The notes: generated from the sequence alone by a model not told the origin. Counted from the first letter of the stretch, positions 27,431 through 35,438 are shown. The stretch: DNA of 64,000 nucleotides from CAJBVG01 sp943371425 (GCA_943371425.1 CALRUR010000008.1:1-64000); one strand, 5' to 3'. Numbers and translations: made by a program.

Positions 27431-27458
27431 AGAGGAAGTATTTATCAATACTTCCTCT
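27431..27458 (+). terminator. Terminator-like hairpin between nosZ and its accessory genes
   Basis: AGAGGAAGTATT and AATACTTCCTCT form a perfect 12-base-pair stem with a 4-base loop (TATC), followed by a T-rich stretch (TTTATTTTCTTT). It begins eight bases after the nosZ stop and ends 15 bases before the next gene. Either it terminates most nosZ transcripts or it protects their 3' end. Confidence 0.85.
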
Positions 27459-27473
27459 TTTATTTTCTTTCAT

Positions 27474-28478
27474 ATGAAAAAACTTAGTCAATTATTATTA
27501 GTCGCCGCCTCTATCTGCCTAATAATTTCAATATTCGTACCCATTTGGAGTATAGAATTAGATGCACCACAATACCCAGAGGGCTTAGGGTTGTTAATTT
27601 ACTCTCATAAATTAGCTGGTGATGTAGATATTATAAATGGCTTAAACCATTACATTGGAATGAAAACATTACATGCCGATGATTTCATAGAATTTACTGT
27701 ACTCCCCTATATTATTGGATTCTTCGGAATATTTACACTTTTAGTTGTACTGTTAAAGAACAAAAAATTGCTTATTATTTTATTCTTTGCCTTTGTAACT
27801 TTTGGCATTATAGCCATGGTAGATTTTTGGAGATGGGAATATGAATACGGGCACAATTTAGATCCTAATGCTGCAATTATTGTTCCAGGTATGGCTTATC
27901 AACCGCCATTAATTGGCTTCAAACAATTGTTGAATTTTGGAGCATTTTCTGTTCCTGCAATTGGTGGAATTTTATTTATAATCGCTGGTTTACTAATGTT
28001 AGTTAGTGTATGGATAGAGCGAAAAAACAAAGTGGTAAGCATTAAAATGAATGCATTGTTGTTACTACTTTCAGCCTCTGCACTGTCGGCTTGTACTACA
28101 AATGATAGCCCAGTTACTATAAATTATAATACTGATGCATGCGAAAATTGCAAAATGACCATTGTAGATAATAAATTTGGATGTGAATTTAAAACAGAAA
28201 AAGGAAAAGCGTTTAAGTTCGACGACCTTTCTTGCATGATTGCATACCTAGAAGAAGGCAATAACAATGCACAAGCTGCAAAATACTTTTATGTAAATGA
28301 TTTTCTTAGTAGAGAACTGGTAAATATTGATAACGTAACTATTATTGGTTCCGAAAATATTTCGAGCCCGATGGGCGGATCAATGGCTAGTTTTAGCAAC
28401 GCCGACTCCGCTAAATTATATACGAATTATTATGAAGCCGAACTAATTAGCTGGAATAGTTTGATTACAAAAAAATAA
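27474..28478 (+). CDS. nosL: Membrane protein fused to NosL copper chaperone
   Basis: This 334-residue protein has two parts. Residues 1-188 hold about five membrane segments (QLLLVAASICLIISIFV, PYIIGFFGIFTLLVVLL, KLLIILFFAFVTFG, and later pairs) and resemble the membrane protein seen beside nosZ in Bacteroidota. Residues 192-334 are NosL-like, with the Cu-binding signature CENCKM in DACENCKMTIVDNKFGCEF followed by FDDLSCMIAYL. Between them, M192 starts what looks like a complete lipoprotein signal (MNALLLLLSASALSAC, Cys207) now in frame inside one protein. NosL delivers copper for the CuZ site. Whether the fused protein is cleaved or a second start at 28047 is used cannot be told from sequence. 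Confidence 0.87.
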   Translation: MKKLSQLLLVAASICLIISIFVPIWSIELDAPQYPEGLGLLIYSHKLAGDVDIINGLNHYIGMKTLHADDFIEFTVLPYIIGFFGIFTLLVVLLKNKKLLIILFFAFVTFGIIAMVDFWRWEYEYGHNLDPNAAIIVPGMAYQPPLIGFKQLLNFGAFSVPAIGGILFIIAGLLMLVSVWIERKNKVVSIKMNALLLLLSASALSACTTNDSPVTINYNTDACENCKMTIVDNKFGCEFKTEKGKAFKFDDLSCMIAYLEEGNNNAQAAKYFYVNDFLSRELVNIDNVTIIGSENISSPMGGSMASFSNADSAKLYTNYYEAELISWNSLITKK

Positions 28479-28480
28479 TA

Positions 28481-29716
28481 ATGTACAAAATTTACATCCT
28501 ATTCCTACTATTATTCATCCATTTTAATACAGAGGCCAAACAACTACATGTTGGGAAAAATTACACCTACCATAAAATTAATGCGGCTTTAAGTATTGCT
28601 GAAGATGGAGATAGTGTATTTGTTCACGAAGGGATCTACAAAGAAAAAACGATTAGCATTTCTAAGAGTATATATTTTATTGGCATAAACAAGCCTGTTA
28701 TTGATGCAGAGCATAAATATGAAGTAGTAAAAATACATGCAAATAATGTTTTATTTAAAGGCTTTGTAGTACAAAACTCTGGATATGCATCATTAGAAGA
28801 CCCCGGAGGAATTAAAGTATTTGAAAGCAATAATGTAAAGATTATTGGCAATGAATTAAAAGATAATTTTTTCGGAATTTACTTGCAACAATCAAACAAT
28901 TGTTTGGTAGCTAATAACACTATACATGCGAGTGGAACAGACGAACAACAAATTGGCAATGGCATTCATTGCTGGAAAAGCGATAGCTTAATAATTGAAG
29001 GCAATACAATAGACGGACATAGAGACGGAATTTATTTTGAATTTGTAACGAATTCTATCATTTGGCGAAACATCTCATTTCTGAACATCCGATACGGCTT
29101 ACACTTTATGTTTTCTAACGACGATGCATACATCTCTAATGTATTTAAAAACAATGGTGCTGGTGTTGCAGTAATGTTTACACACAGAGTTAAAATGTTT
29201 AATAATTATTTTATTAATAATTGGGGCGATGCTTCTTATGGCTTGCTTTTAAAAGAAATTTCGGATAGTTATATTTTGAATAATGATTTTAGTAAAAATA
29301 CCTCTGGAATATTTATGGAAGGTACTAACAGAATTTTAGTACAACATAACAATTTCGATTCGAATGGCTGGGGAATGAAAATTCAAGCCAGCTGTATGGA
29401 CAATATCATTATTGAAAATAATTTTACAGGCAACACCTTTGATGTTAGTACTAATGGAAGTTTGGTGCTAAATACCTTTAGTAAAAATTATTGGGACAAA
29501 TACGAGGGTTACGACTTAAACAAAGATAACATTGGTGATATCCCATACAGACCCTTGAGTTTATTTGCAGTAATGGTTGAAAGTAATAACAGCTTAATGC
29601 TTCTCTTTAGAAGTTTTATGATAAATTTATTGGATAAATCTGAAAAAATTATACCAAGCTTAACTCCTGAAAATTTTATTGATGAGCAGCCTACAATGAA
29701 AGCACATACATTATGA
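28481..29716 (+). CDS. nosD: NosD, nitrous-oxide reductase maturation protein
   Basis: This 411-residue periplasmic protein has a signal peptide ending HFNTEA and is built of right-handed beta-helix (PbH1) turns, visible as repeated N-N and I-x-G-N patterns such as VKIIGNELKDNFFGIYL, LVANNTIH and FMEGTNRILVQHNNF. NosD works with the NosFY transporter to supply sulfur for the tetranuclear CuZ centre. It begins three bases after the nosL fusion stop, and its TGA overlaps the nosF ATG (ATGA at 29713-29716). Length and context fit the family well. Confidence 0.95.
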   Translation: MYKIYILFLLLFIHFNTEAKQLHVGKNYTYHKINAALSIAEDGDSVFVHEGIYKEKTISISKSIYFIGINKPVIDAEHKYEVVKIHANNVLFKGFVVQNSGYASLEDPGGIKVFESNNVKIIGNELKDNFFGIYLQQSNNCLVANNTIHASGTDEQQIGNGIHCWKSDSLIIEGNTIDGHRDGIYFEFVTNSIIWRNISFLNIRYGLHFMFSNDDAYISNVFKNNGAGVAVMFTHRVKMFNNYFINNWGDASYGLLLKEISDSYILNNDFSKNTSGIFMEGTNRILVQHNNFDSNGWGMKIQASCMDNIIIENNFTGNTFDVSTNGSLVLNTFSKNYWDKYEGYDLNKDNIGDIPYRPLSLFAVMVESNNSLMLLFRSFMINLLDKSEKIIPSLTPENFIDEQPTMKAHTL

Positions 29717-30423
29717 TAAGGATTGAACATTTACATAAAAAATATCAGAAACTAGAAGTGCTCAAAAATGTTTCGGTAAGTTTCAAACCATCAGAATGTA
29801 TTGCCTTAATTGGCCCAAATGGATGCGGCAAAACTACCCTCATTAAAAGCATCTTAGGAATGGTTATTCCAAATAGTGGAGAGATTTATTTCAAAGATAA
29901 ATCCATCTACAATCAAATTGCTTATCGTAAAGAAATAGGATATATGCCACAAATTGGTAGGTATCCGGAGAACATGAGCATCGGGCAGATTTTTGAAATG
30001 ATGAAAGAGTTAAGAGGTACCGATAAAGATTTAGACGAAGAACTTTTTGAAGAATACAAACTAAAAAATATTATAGATAAACGTATGCGTACACTTTCTG
30101 GTGGAACTACGCAAAAAGTAAGTGCCGCTTTAGCATTTATGTTTAAACCAAGTGTGTATATACTTGACGAACCTACGGCTGGCTTAGATCCATTAGCCTC
30201 AGAAATATTAAAAGAGAAAATGTTGCGAGAAAAAGAAAATTCGAAACTAATCTTAATTACTTCACATTTATTAAGTGATTTAGATGATTTAGTTTCAGAG
30301 ATTGTATTCATGCAAGATGGTGAATTACTCATACATCAATCTGTAGAACAACTAAAAACTACAACTGATGAACAGAAAATATCTAAAGCCATTGCTAAAC
30401 TTTTAAAAGCGCAAACGGCATGA
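29713..30423 (+). CDS. nosF: NosF, ABC transporter ATP-binding protein
   Basis: This 236-residue cytoplasmic ATPase forms the NosFY transporter required for NosZ maturation. The Walker A motif GPNGCGKT is at 34-41, the signature LSGGTTQ at 128-134, and Walker B VYILDEPTAGLDP at about 148-160, followed by the H-loop ITSHLLSDL. All ATPase residues are intact. It overlaps nosD upstream and nosY downstream by four bases each (ATGA), so the three are translationally coupled. Confidence 0.95.
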   Translation: MIRIEHLHKKYQKLEVLKNVSVSFKPSECIALIGPNGCGKTTLIKSILGMVIPNSGEIYFKDKSIYNQIAYRKEIGYMPQIGRYPENMSIGQIFEMMKELRGTDKDLDEELFEEYKLKNIIDKRMRTLSGGTTQKVSAALAFMFKPSVYILDEPTAGLDPLASEILKEKMLREKENSKLILITSHLLSDLDDLVSEIVFMQDGELLIHQSVEQLKTTTDEQKISKAIAKLLKAQTA

Positions 30424-31187
30424 ATCGTATTATAAAATTTGTGATTTTAGATATCTTGAGGAATAAAATTATTTTATTTTATACCCTTCTTTTACTTATT
30501 TTATCTTTTAGTATTTTCAGTTTGGAAGACAATGAATCTAAAGGTATTTTGAGTTTGCTAAATTTAATTCTATTAAACGTTCCCTTAGTGTCTATTATAT
30601 TTTCAACCATTTACATATATAACAGCGCTGAGTTTATTGAATTACTAATTAGTCAACCCATTAAGCGAAGCAAAATTTGGAACAGTTTATTTATCGGCTT
30701 AAGTATATCTTTAATAATTGCCTTTATTTTGGGTGCGGGTATTCCTATTCTACTATACAGTCCAAACACAACCGGATTATTAATGATTGTAATTGGCTGT
30801 GTTATTTCGGTAATTTTTGCATCCATTGCATTTTTATGTTCAATACTTTCTAGAGATAAGGCAAAAGGGATAGGGCTATCCATTTTATTATGGCTATTTT
30901 TCTCTTTATTATTTGATGGAATCATCATGTTTTTACTTTTTCAACTATCAGACTATCCAATTGAAAACTGGATTGCCTTTGTAGCCGCTTTAAATCCGAT
31001 AGATTTAGCTAGAATAGTTGTGTTACTACAAGTAGACCTTTCTGCATTATTAGGATATACCGGGGCTATATTTAAGCAAAACTTTGGCTCATCTTTAGGA
31101 ATTGTATTCGCTGGCTTTATCCTAGTAATTTGGATGTTATTGCCCTTTATGATTTCACTAATAAAATTCAATAAGAAAGATCACTAA
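30420..31187 (+). CDS. nosY: NosY, ABC transporter permease
   Basis: This 255-residue integral membrane protein has about six hydrophobic segments (for example FYTLLLLILSFSIFSL, SLIIAFILGAGIPILLY, LIVIGCVISVIFASI-like stretches and a final FAGFILVIWMLLPFMI). It contains the loop LLISQPIKRSKIW typical of NosY-type permeases, where the coupling helix meets the ATPase. With NosF it is thought to export a sulfur species used by NosD to build CuZ. It overlaps nosF by four bases and is followed 17 bases later by a truncated haemoglobin gene. Confidence 0.93.
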   Translation: MNRIIKFVILDILRNKIILFYTLLLLILSFSIFSLEDNESKGILSLLNLILLNVPLVSIIFSTIYIYNSAEFIELLISQPIKRSKIWNSLFIGLSISLIIAFILGAGIPILLYSPNTTGLLMIVIGCVISVIFASIAFLCSILSRDKAKGIGLSILLWLFFSLLFDGIIMFLLFQLSDYPIENWIAFVAALNPIDLARIVVLLQVDLSALLGYTGAIFKQNFGSSLGIVFAGFILVIWMLLPFMISLIKFNKKDH

Positions 31188-31204
31188 TTTCATTTAAAAT
31201 TAAA

Positions 31205-31579
31205 ATGAAAAAAGACATCCATCATAGAAAAGATCTAGAACTACTCGTTACTCATTTTTACAAAGCAGTAATGGTAGATAAATTGATAGGGCATTATTTT
31301 ACTGATGTAGTAAAAGTAAACTGGGAAAATCATTTACCAGTAATGGTAGATTTTTGGGAGAACATTCTATTTCATCAGAACGATTATGAAGGCAACCCCA
31401 TGTCGATACATAAAACAATAAATAAAAAACATACCATGACGCCAGCTGATTTTACACGTTGGACAAAATTATTTAATAAATGTGTTGATGAATTATTTGA
31501 AGGAGAAAATACTGAAAAGTTAAAATTTAGAGCTGGTAGAATTGCACAAATTATGCGCGACAGTTTATTTAAAAAATAA
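31205..31579 (+). CDS. Group III truncated haemoglobin
   Basis: This 124-residue cytosolic globin matches the trHb group III pattern: an early DLELLVTHFYKAVMVD helix, the FTDVVKVNWENHLPVMVDFWENILF block with the conserved W and F residues, and the proximal-histidine region MSIHKTINKKHTM followed by FTRWTKLFNKCVDELF. Members bind NO or O2 and are commonly co-located with NO and N2O genes. It follows nosY by 17 bases, so it is likely the last gene of the cluster, and a convergent terminator comes directly after it. NO binding or detoxification is inferred from family and context. Confidence 0.92.
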   Translation: MKKDIHHRKDLELLVTHFYKAVMVDKLIGHYFTDVVKVNWENHLPVMVDFWENILFHQNDYEGNPMSIHKTINKKHTMTPADFTRWTKLFNKCVDELFEGENTEKLKFRAGRIAQIMRDSLFKK

Positions 31580-31582
31580 AAA

Positions 31583-31608
31583 AGCATAGAGTTAAATAAC
31601 CCTATGCT
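31583..31608. terminator. Bidirectional terminator between haemoglobin and fasciclin genes
   Basis: AGCATAGAGTTA and TAACCCTATGCT pair over 12 positions with one mismatch and a 2-base loop, between two converging genes. An A-run lies on the left, giving a T-tail for transcripts from the right. It closes both the nos cluster and the fasciclin gene. Confidence 0.75.
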
Positions 31609-31639
31609 CAAGTACAATAAATCTTATAACCAATAACAA

Positions 31640-32203
31640 TTATTGCGCCGGTATTAAAACTTGATCTATTACATAAACAATACCATTTGATGCTTGTACG
31701 GTGCCCAAAATCTTAGCTACATCATTCACATAGTAATCATCTCCCTTTTTAGTAATCTTAACGTTTCCACCGTTTACTTGACCAATTGATTGGCCGTCTT
31801 GTAAATTTTCTAATTTGTAAACGCCAACAGATACATGATATTGTAAAATATCAATTAGGGCATCTTTCTTTTCGGGAGTTAATAACGACTCTACTGTGCC
31901 TTCTGGTAGAGCATCAAACGCTGCATTTGTTGGAGCGAACACTGTAAAAGGACCAGCGTTACTTAAGGCATCTACTAACTCGCCTGCTTTAACAGCGGCT
32001 ACTAAGGTGGTGTGGTCTTTACTACCCACAGCAACTTGAACTACATTTGGGTTAGATACATCGTCTTGTACGGCAGATTGACCTGCGCCTTGTTCCGTTG
32101 TTTCTGCACTGGCTTGGGTTGCGTTTTCCGTGCTACCTCCATTGCTACATGCAACAGAAAGTGCAATACCCGAAAATAAAATTGATTTGATGATTGTTTC
32201 CAT
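31640..32203 (-). CDS. Fasciclin-domain lipoprotein
   Basis: This 187-residue lipoprotein starts at the ATG at 32203 (METIIKSILFSGIALSVAC, lipidated C19); a codon at 32224 adds only seven residues that spoil the signal. After a low-complexity linker, residues about 55-187 are a fasciclin/FAS1 domain with the H1 and H2 signatures (GPFTVFAPTNAAFDALP and the NGIVYVIDQVLIP end). FAS1 proteins mediate adhesion or surface binding, and no link to nitrogen oxides is established. Nevertheless its promoter carries the same Crp/Fnr-type palindrome as the nos cluster, so it is probably co-regulated. Confidence 0.92.
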   Translation of the reverse strand: METIIKSILFSGIALSVACSNGGSTENATQASAETTEQGAGQSAVQDDVSNPNVVQVAVGSKDHTTLVAAVKAGELVDALSNAGPFTVFAPTNAAFDALPEGTVESLLTPEKKDALIDILQYHVSVGVYKLENLQDGQSIGQVNGGNVKITKKGDDYYVNDVAKILGTVQASNGIVYVIDQVLIPAQ

Positions 32204-32221
32204 ATTGTTTAATTGTTTAAC

Positions 32222-32229
32222 CAAAATTA
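32222..32229 (-). promoter_or_regulatory. -7 promoter element of the fasciclin gene
   Basis: The minus strand reads TAATTTTG, an exact TAnnTTTG match, 19 bases before the ATG at 32203. No TTTG is present at -33, again suggesting activation from the palindrome upstream. Confidence 0.65.
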
Positions 32230-32248
32230 CAGCTATGGACTATCTGCG

Positions 32249-32268
32249 TTTATGAGTTCAATCATAAA
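32249..32268 (-). promoter_or_regulatory. Crp/Fnr-type operator of the fasciclin gene
   Basis: TTTATGA-GTTCAA-TCATAAA is a perfect 7+7 inverted repeat with a 6-base spacer. Its core TATGA-N6-TCATA is the same as at 24882-24897. The centre is 36.5 bases upstream of the end of the -7 element, identical to the nos promoter. It contains the stop codon of the upstream membrane-protein gene. Confidence 0.78.
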
Positions 32269-33446
32269 ACTCTGATATTTTTGAGTATAAAGATTATACT
32301 CAAAACAATACCAATACTTATGGAAAATAAATAATAATGAACATTAGGAACCACCACCTGAAACATACCTGCGATGCCCTGTATACCCAATAAAAGCTCA
32401 TTTATCAAAATAAAAAACATAAAAATTAACATATAAATGTTTAAGTTAACTTTTAATACAAACCTATATAAATATTGAAGTATAAAGGAAGAAATAATAA
32501 CTAATAATACTAAATGTAAATAAGCAATTACGATTGGGCGTAAACTGTAAGCCAAATGACTAATAAATGGAATGGTGGAGAATAATTGTAATACTAATTT
32601 TAAACTAAAAGCAATTAGTAAAATGGAAGTAACTACTTTGGTTTCAATCTTTAATGCTGATAGTAATTTAGCCTTGCTAAGTTGAATTAAAATAATTACC
32701 CAAACAATTATTTGTGCAAGTGCAGAAAGAATAACAATGGTATACAACCATGTAGGTATTTTAAACCATAAAATTGATAAAAAATAATTGGGAAGTATGG
32801 CCAAACAAAAAATGTAAGTTAACAGTTTTATATTTTTTATTTGTACATGTTTATAAACTTGATGAATAAACAAGCCCATACAAGTAGCGATAAACCAGCC
32901 ATTGTATTGAAAATGCAAATAAAAATACACACTCGCTAATTGATAATGCTGATGATAAATTTTATTCATCAACATATAAACCAAGGCAAAAGTACCTATT
33001 GCAGAAATTACATTAAAAAATAAGGCAAAGTAAAGCCAGATAAGGGTGTGTTTTGATAATGCTATTTTTCTACTGTCTTTTATAAAGTAGACTGCAAATA
33101 ATACAGCATTCAGAATTAATAAAAATGAAAAGGTGTTTGAACTTATGTGATATCCTTTCCATAAAAATGAAATTAACATACCATAGGAAAGTACCGTATT
33201 TATTAGCAACAATCGATTGTATTTTTTAAAATTTATAGATTGAAATTGCTCTAAGTAATGAATGAGTAATAAATATAATGCCTGACTAATCCATGCGATG
33301 AATGCAAAATGCGAATGTGCATGTTGAAGATGCTTTTGATCTATAATTGGCAAAGAAAATACAATTTTATACCTCATTAACAAGCCTAAACAGGCTACCA
33401 TTAATAAATTTACAACTAGCAAGATAGTCCACTTCTTATAATTCAT
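32262..33446 (-). CDS. Polytopic membrane protein with conserved histidines
   Basis: This 394-residue protein has about 11-12 membrane helices. Conserved-looking histidines lie in or next to them: HLQHAHSHFAFIAW near residue 40, FYLHFQYNGWF near 175 and AYLHLVLLVI near 310. This pattern recalls haem-copper oxidase subunit I or NnrS-type proteins that bind haem in the membrane, but the helix order does not clearly match either. It follows the Crp/Fnr gene with a one-base overlap, in an operon with NsrR-like and Ric genes, so a role in NO metabolism or sensing is likely. The function remains inferred. Confidence 0.72.
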   Translation of the reverse strand: MNYKKWTILLVVNLLMVACLGLLMRYKIVFSLPIIDQKHLQHAHSHFAFIAWISQALYLLLIHYLEQFQSINFKKYNRLLLINTVLSYGMLISFLWKGYHISSNTFSFLLILNAVLFAVYFIKDSRKIALSKHTLIWLYFALFFNVISAIGTFALVYMLMNKIYHQHYQLASVYFYLHFQYNGWFIATCMGLFIHQVYKHVQIKNIKLLTYIFCLAILPNYFLSILWFKIPTWLYTIVILSALAQIIVWVIILIQLSKAKLLSALKIETKVVTSILLIAFSLKLVLQLFSTIPFISHLAYSLRPIVIAYLHLVLLVIISSFILQYLYRFVLKVNLNIYMLIFMFFILINELLLGIQGIAGMFQVVVPNVHYYLFSISIGIVLSIIFILKNIRVL

Positions 33447-34039
33447 TAGTAATATAATTTATGGTTAATAATTTGAATCTTAGACTCTGCTTGCATTTTT
33501 AAGAGAGTACGTATTACCGTTTCTACTCTTAAGCCTGTAAAGTTTGCAATTTCTTGGCGAGTGTATGGTACTACTAATTTTTCGTTTACATTGCCCGCTG
33601 ATTTTTTAAAAGAATTTAAAAACGACAGTATTCTATGCTCTGGATTATTGTTTGCAATCTCTTTAGCCGTGATGGATTTATTATAAATACGCTGGGCAAA
33701 AAGTATTAAAAAGCGATATGACAAATCTGGGTATTCGTGTAAAATTTTGTGAAAATTTTCTATGGATAGTCTTATTAAAACTGTTTTTTGTACACACATT
33801 GCAGAAGCAGGATATACCTCATCAATAAACAAAACTGGTTCTCCGAAACTTTGCCCCTTACCAAACATGCCTTGTAAATATTCTTTACCTGCTTCATTAG
33901 AGTTGAACATTTTCACACAACCCTCAACTAGCTGATAATAACAACGCGGATGTTCATTTTCATGAAATACATATTCGTTTTTCTCGTATGTTTTGTAAAC
34001 TCCGCCCCAAGTAGTGAGCAGCTCTTGATCGATATGCAT
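33446..34039 (-). CDS. Crp/Fnr family transcriptional regulator
   Basis: This 197-residue regulator has an N-terminal cyclic-nucleotide-type beta-roll (residues about 15-120, GKGQSFGEPVLF) and a C-terminal winged helix with YTRQEIANFTGLRVETVIRTL at about 160-180. The recognition helix keeps the E-x3-R pair (RVETVIR) that in Crp and Fnr reads TGA half-sites, fitting the TATGA-N6-TCATA palindromes at 24882 and 32251. It lacks the N-terminal cysteine cluster of Fnr, so it is not an iron-sulfur oxygen sensor; haem-based NO sensing as in Dnr or HcpR is possible. It sits one base after the Rrf2 gene in the ric operon. Confidence 0.92.
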   Translation of the reverse strand: MHIDQELLTTWGGVYKTYEKNEYVFHENEHPRCYYQLVEGCVKMFNSNEAGKEYLQGMFGKGQSFGEPVLFIDEVYPASAMCVQKTVLIRLSIENFHKILHEYPDLSYRFLILFAQRIYNKSITAKEIANNNPEHRILSFLNSFKKSAGNVNEKLVVPYTRQEIANFTGLRVETVIRTLLKMQAESKIQIINHKLYY

Positions 34040-34040
34040 C

Positions 34041-34472
34041 TTAATTACTTAAAAATGTAAGACCTTGGTTTATGGACTTCCCTAGGTCGCCAATTTTATT
34101 ATTATTAAAAATATCTAATAATAAATCTCTTGCTTCTTTGTATTGGTTGTGTATGGAACAAGGCTTAGAGTTATTACATTTTGTCAAGCCTAATGCACAT
34201 TCTTTAAATATCTCTTTGCCATCTATCGCTTCTATAATATGCATTACTGGAAGTTTAAGCTGAGATTTATTAATATAGAAACCACCCGAAGGTCCTTTTT
34301 CACTGCAAATTATATGGGTACGCACTAATACTTGTAAGAGCTTACCTAATGTATGCTCACTTACTTCTATGTGGCTAGCAATTTCTTTAATGGTAGAACG
34401 AGGGCTATCCTCTGGTTTTGATGATAAATATATCACCGCTTTAATGGCTGCTTTGCAAGTTTGACTTAGCAT
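34041..34472 (-). CDS. Rrf2 family regulator, NsrR-like
   Basis: This 143-residue regulator has an N-terminal winged helix (TIKEIASHIEVSEHTLGKLLQVLVRTHII) and the wing motif KGPSGGFYI. Three cysteines at C92, C99 and C105 (ECALGLTKCNNSKPCSIH) match the iron-sulfur ligand spacing of NsrR and IscR, so it probably holds an NO-sensitive cluster. It lies 27 bases after the Ric gene and one base before the Crp/Fnr gene. NsrR-type proteins repress NO-detoxification genes, including ric, until NO damages the cluster. An IscR-like role is less likely because no isc genes are nearby. Confidence 0.9.
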   Translation of the reverse strand: MLSQTCKAAIKAVIYLSSKPEDSPRSTIKEIASHIEVSEHTLGKLLQVLVRTHIICSEKGPSGGFYINKSQLKLPVMHIIEAIDGKEIFKECALGLTKCNNSKPCSIHNQYKEARDLLLDIFNNNKIGDLGKSINQGLTFLSN

Positions 34473-34499
34473 ATAGGGTTATTGATAGTTACAAGGTAC

Positions 34500-35438
34500 T
34501 TATCTATTCGCGACTTTCAACATATTTAATGTTTTAGGAAACAAAATATTATTTTCTAAGTGTATATGAAGGGTTAAATCGGTGTAAAACTCTTTTAGGG
34601 TATGATATAACAATTTAAAGGAGTTACAAGCACTTTCAGGTGCTATATAATTATTAGAAAACAATTCTATTTCTTGAAATAATGCACCTACCGACTCGTG
34701 CTCCATCTCCATCATGGTAATGGGTTCTTTTACCATTTCGAAATTCATATCGGAGGTATTGTTATGAACTATTTTCTTTATAAAGGGGAACAGCACCTGT
34801 TCTTCTTTATACATATGCAAGGTCAGTTCTTTTTCAATAGCAATAACCAATTGTTTAATTTTTGCCAGTTCCGGAAATTTCTCGGCATGTTTAGTATTTA
34901 CTTTTTCTGATAACTCTAATAAGATTGGCAGGGTTTGTTTAACATATAAATGATGTGTATTTACAATGTAATCGCACATAAAATCCAATGGAAAATCATT
35001 GTAATTTTTAGATACTTGTTCTGTATTCTCTAGCTTCGTTAAATCAGCCTCCAACTCATGCTGATTTATGTTCATTTCTTCACATACATCAGAAATAGTT
35101 TTCTTACCACCACAACAAAAGTCAATTCCATATTTCCTAAACACGGCGACCTTACGCAGGTCTTTAGCAGCAATCTCCCCTATGCTCTCTTCTGTAGTTA
35201 CATTTTTTTTCTTAATACATACTTTCCAAACTTCAGGCCCATTCTCTTCATATTTCCACTGAAAAGTGTTCCCTCGCTCAGCTAACAACTGATAGTATAA
35301 TGGCTTAGGATCATGGTCATTTATTAATACTAAATGCTCCCCCTTCATCAATTCATCAAAACGCTCAAATATCTTTCTGTGCTTGTTTTTAGGCTCAATT
35401 AGCCTTACATCAATTGTATTTTCTAATACTTGTTCCAT
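34500..35438 (-). CDS. ric: Iron-sulfur cluster repair protein with N-terminal DUF2249
   Basis: This 312-residue protein has three parts. Residues 1-80 are a DUF2249 domain (IDVRLIEPKNKHRKIFERFDELM, LVLINDHDPKPLYYQL). Residues 82-135 are the ScdA/Ric N-terminal domain with C108-C109 (YGIDFCCGGKKT). Residues about 150-305 form a hemerythrin-like di-iron domain with H162/H163, H208, E212/E213, H247 and H291/H293-x-E295. Ric (YtfE/ScdA) repairs iron-sulfur clusters after NO or oxidative stress. The extra DUF2249 domain makes it longer than the usual 220-240 residues. It is the first gene of a four-gene operon. Confidence 0.93.
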   Translation of the reverse strand: MEQVLENTIDVRLIEPKNKHRKIFERFDELMKGEHLVLINDHDPKPLYYQLLAERGNTFQWKYEENGPEVWKVCIKKKNVTTEESIGEIAAKDLRKVAVFRKYGIDFCCGGKKTISDVCEEMNINQHELEADLTKLENTEQVSKNYNDFPLDFMCDYIVNTHHLYVKQTLPILLELSEKVNTKHAEKFPELAKIKQLVIAIEKELTLHMYKEEQVLFPFIKKIVHNNTSDMNFEMVKEPITMMEMEHESVGALFQEIELFSNNYIAPESACNSFKLLYHTLKEFYTDLTLHIHLENNILFPKTLNMLKVANR

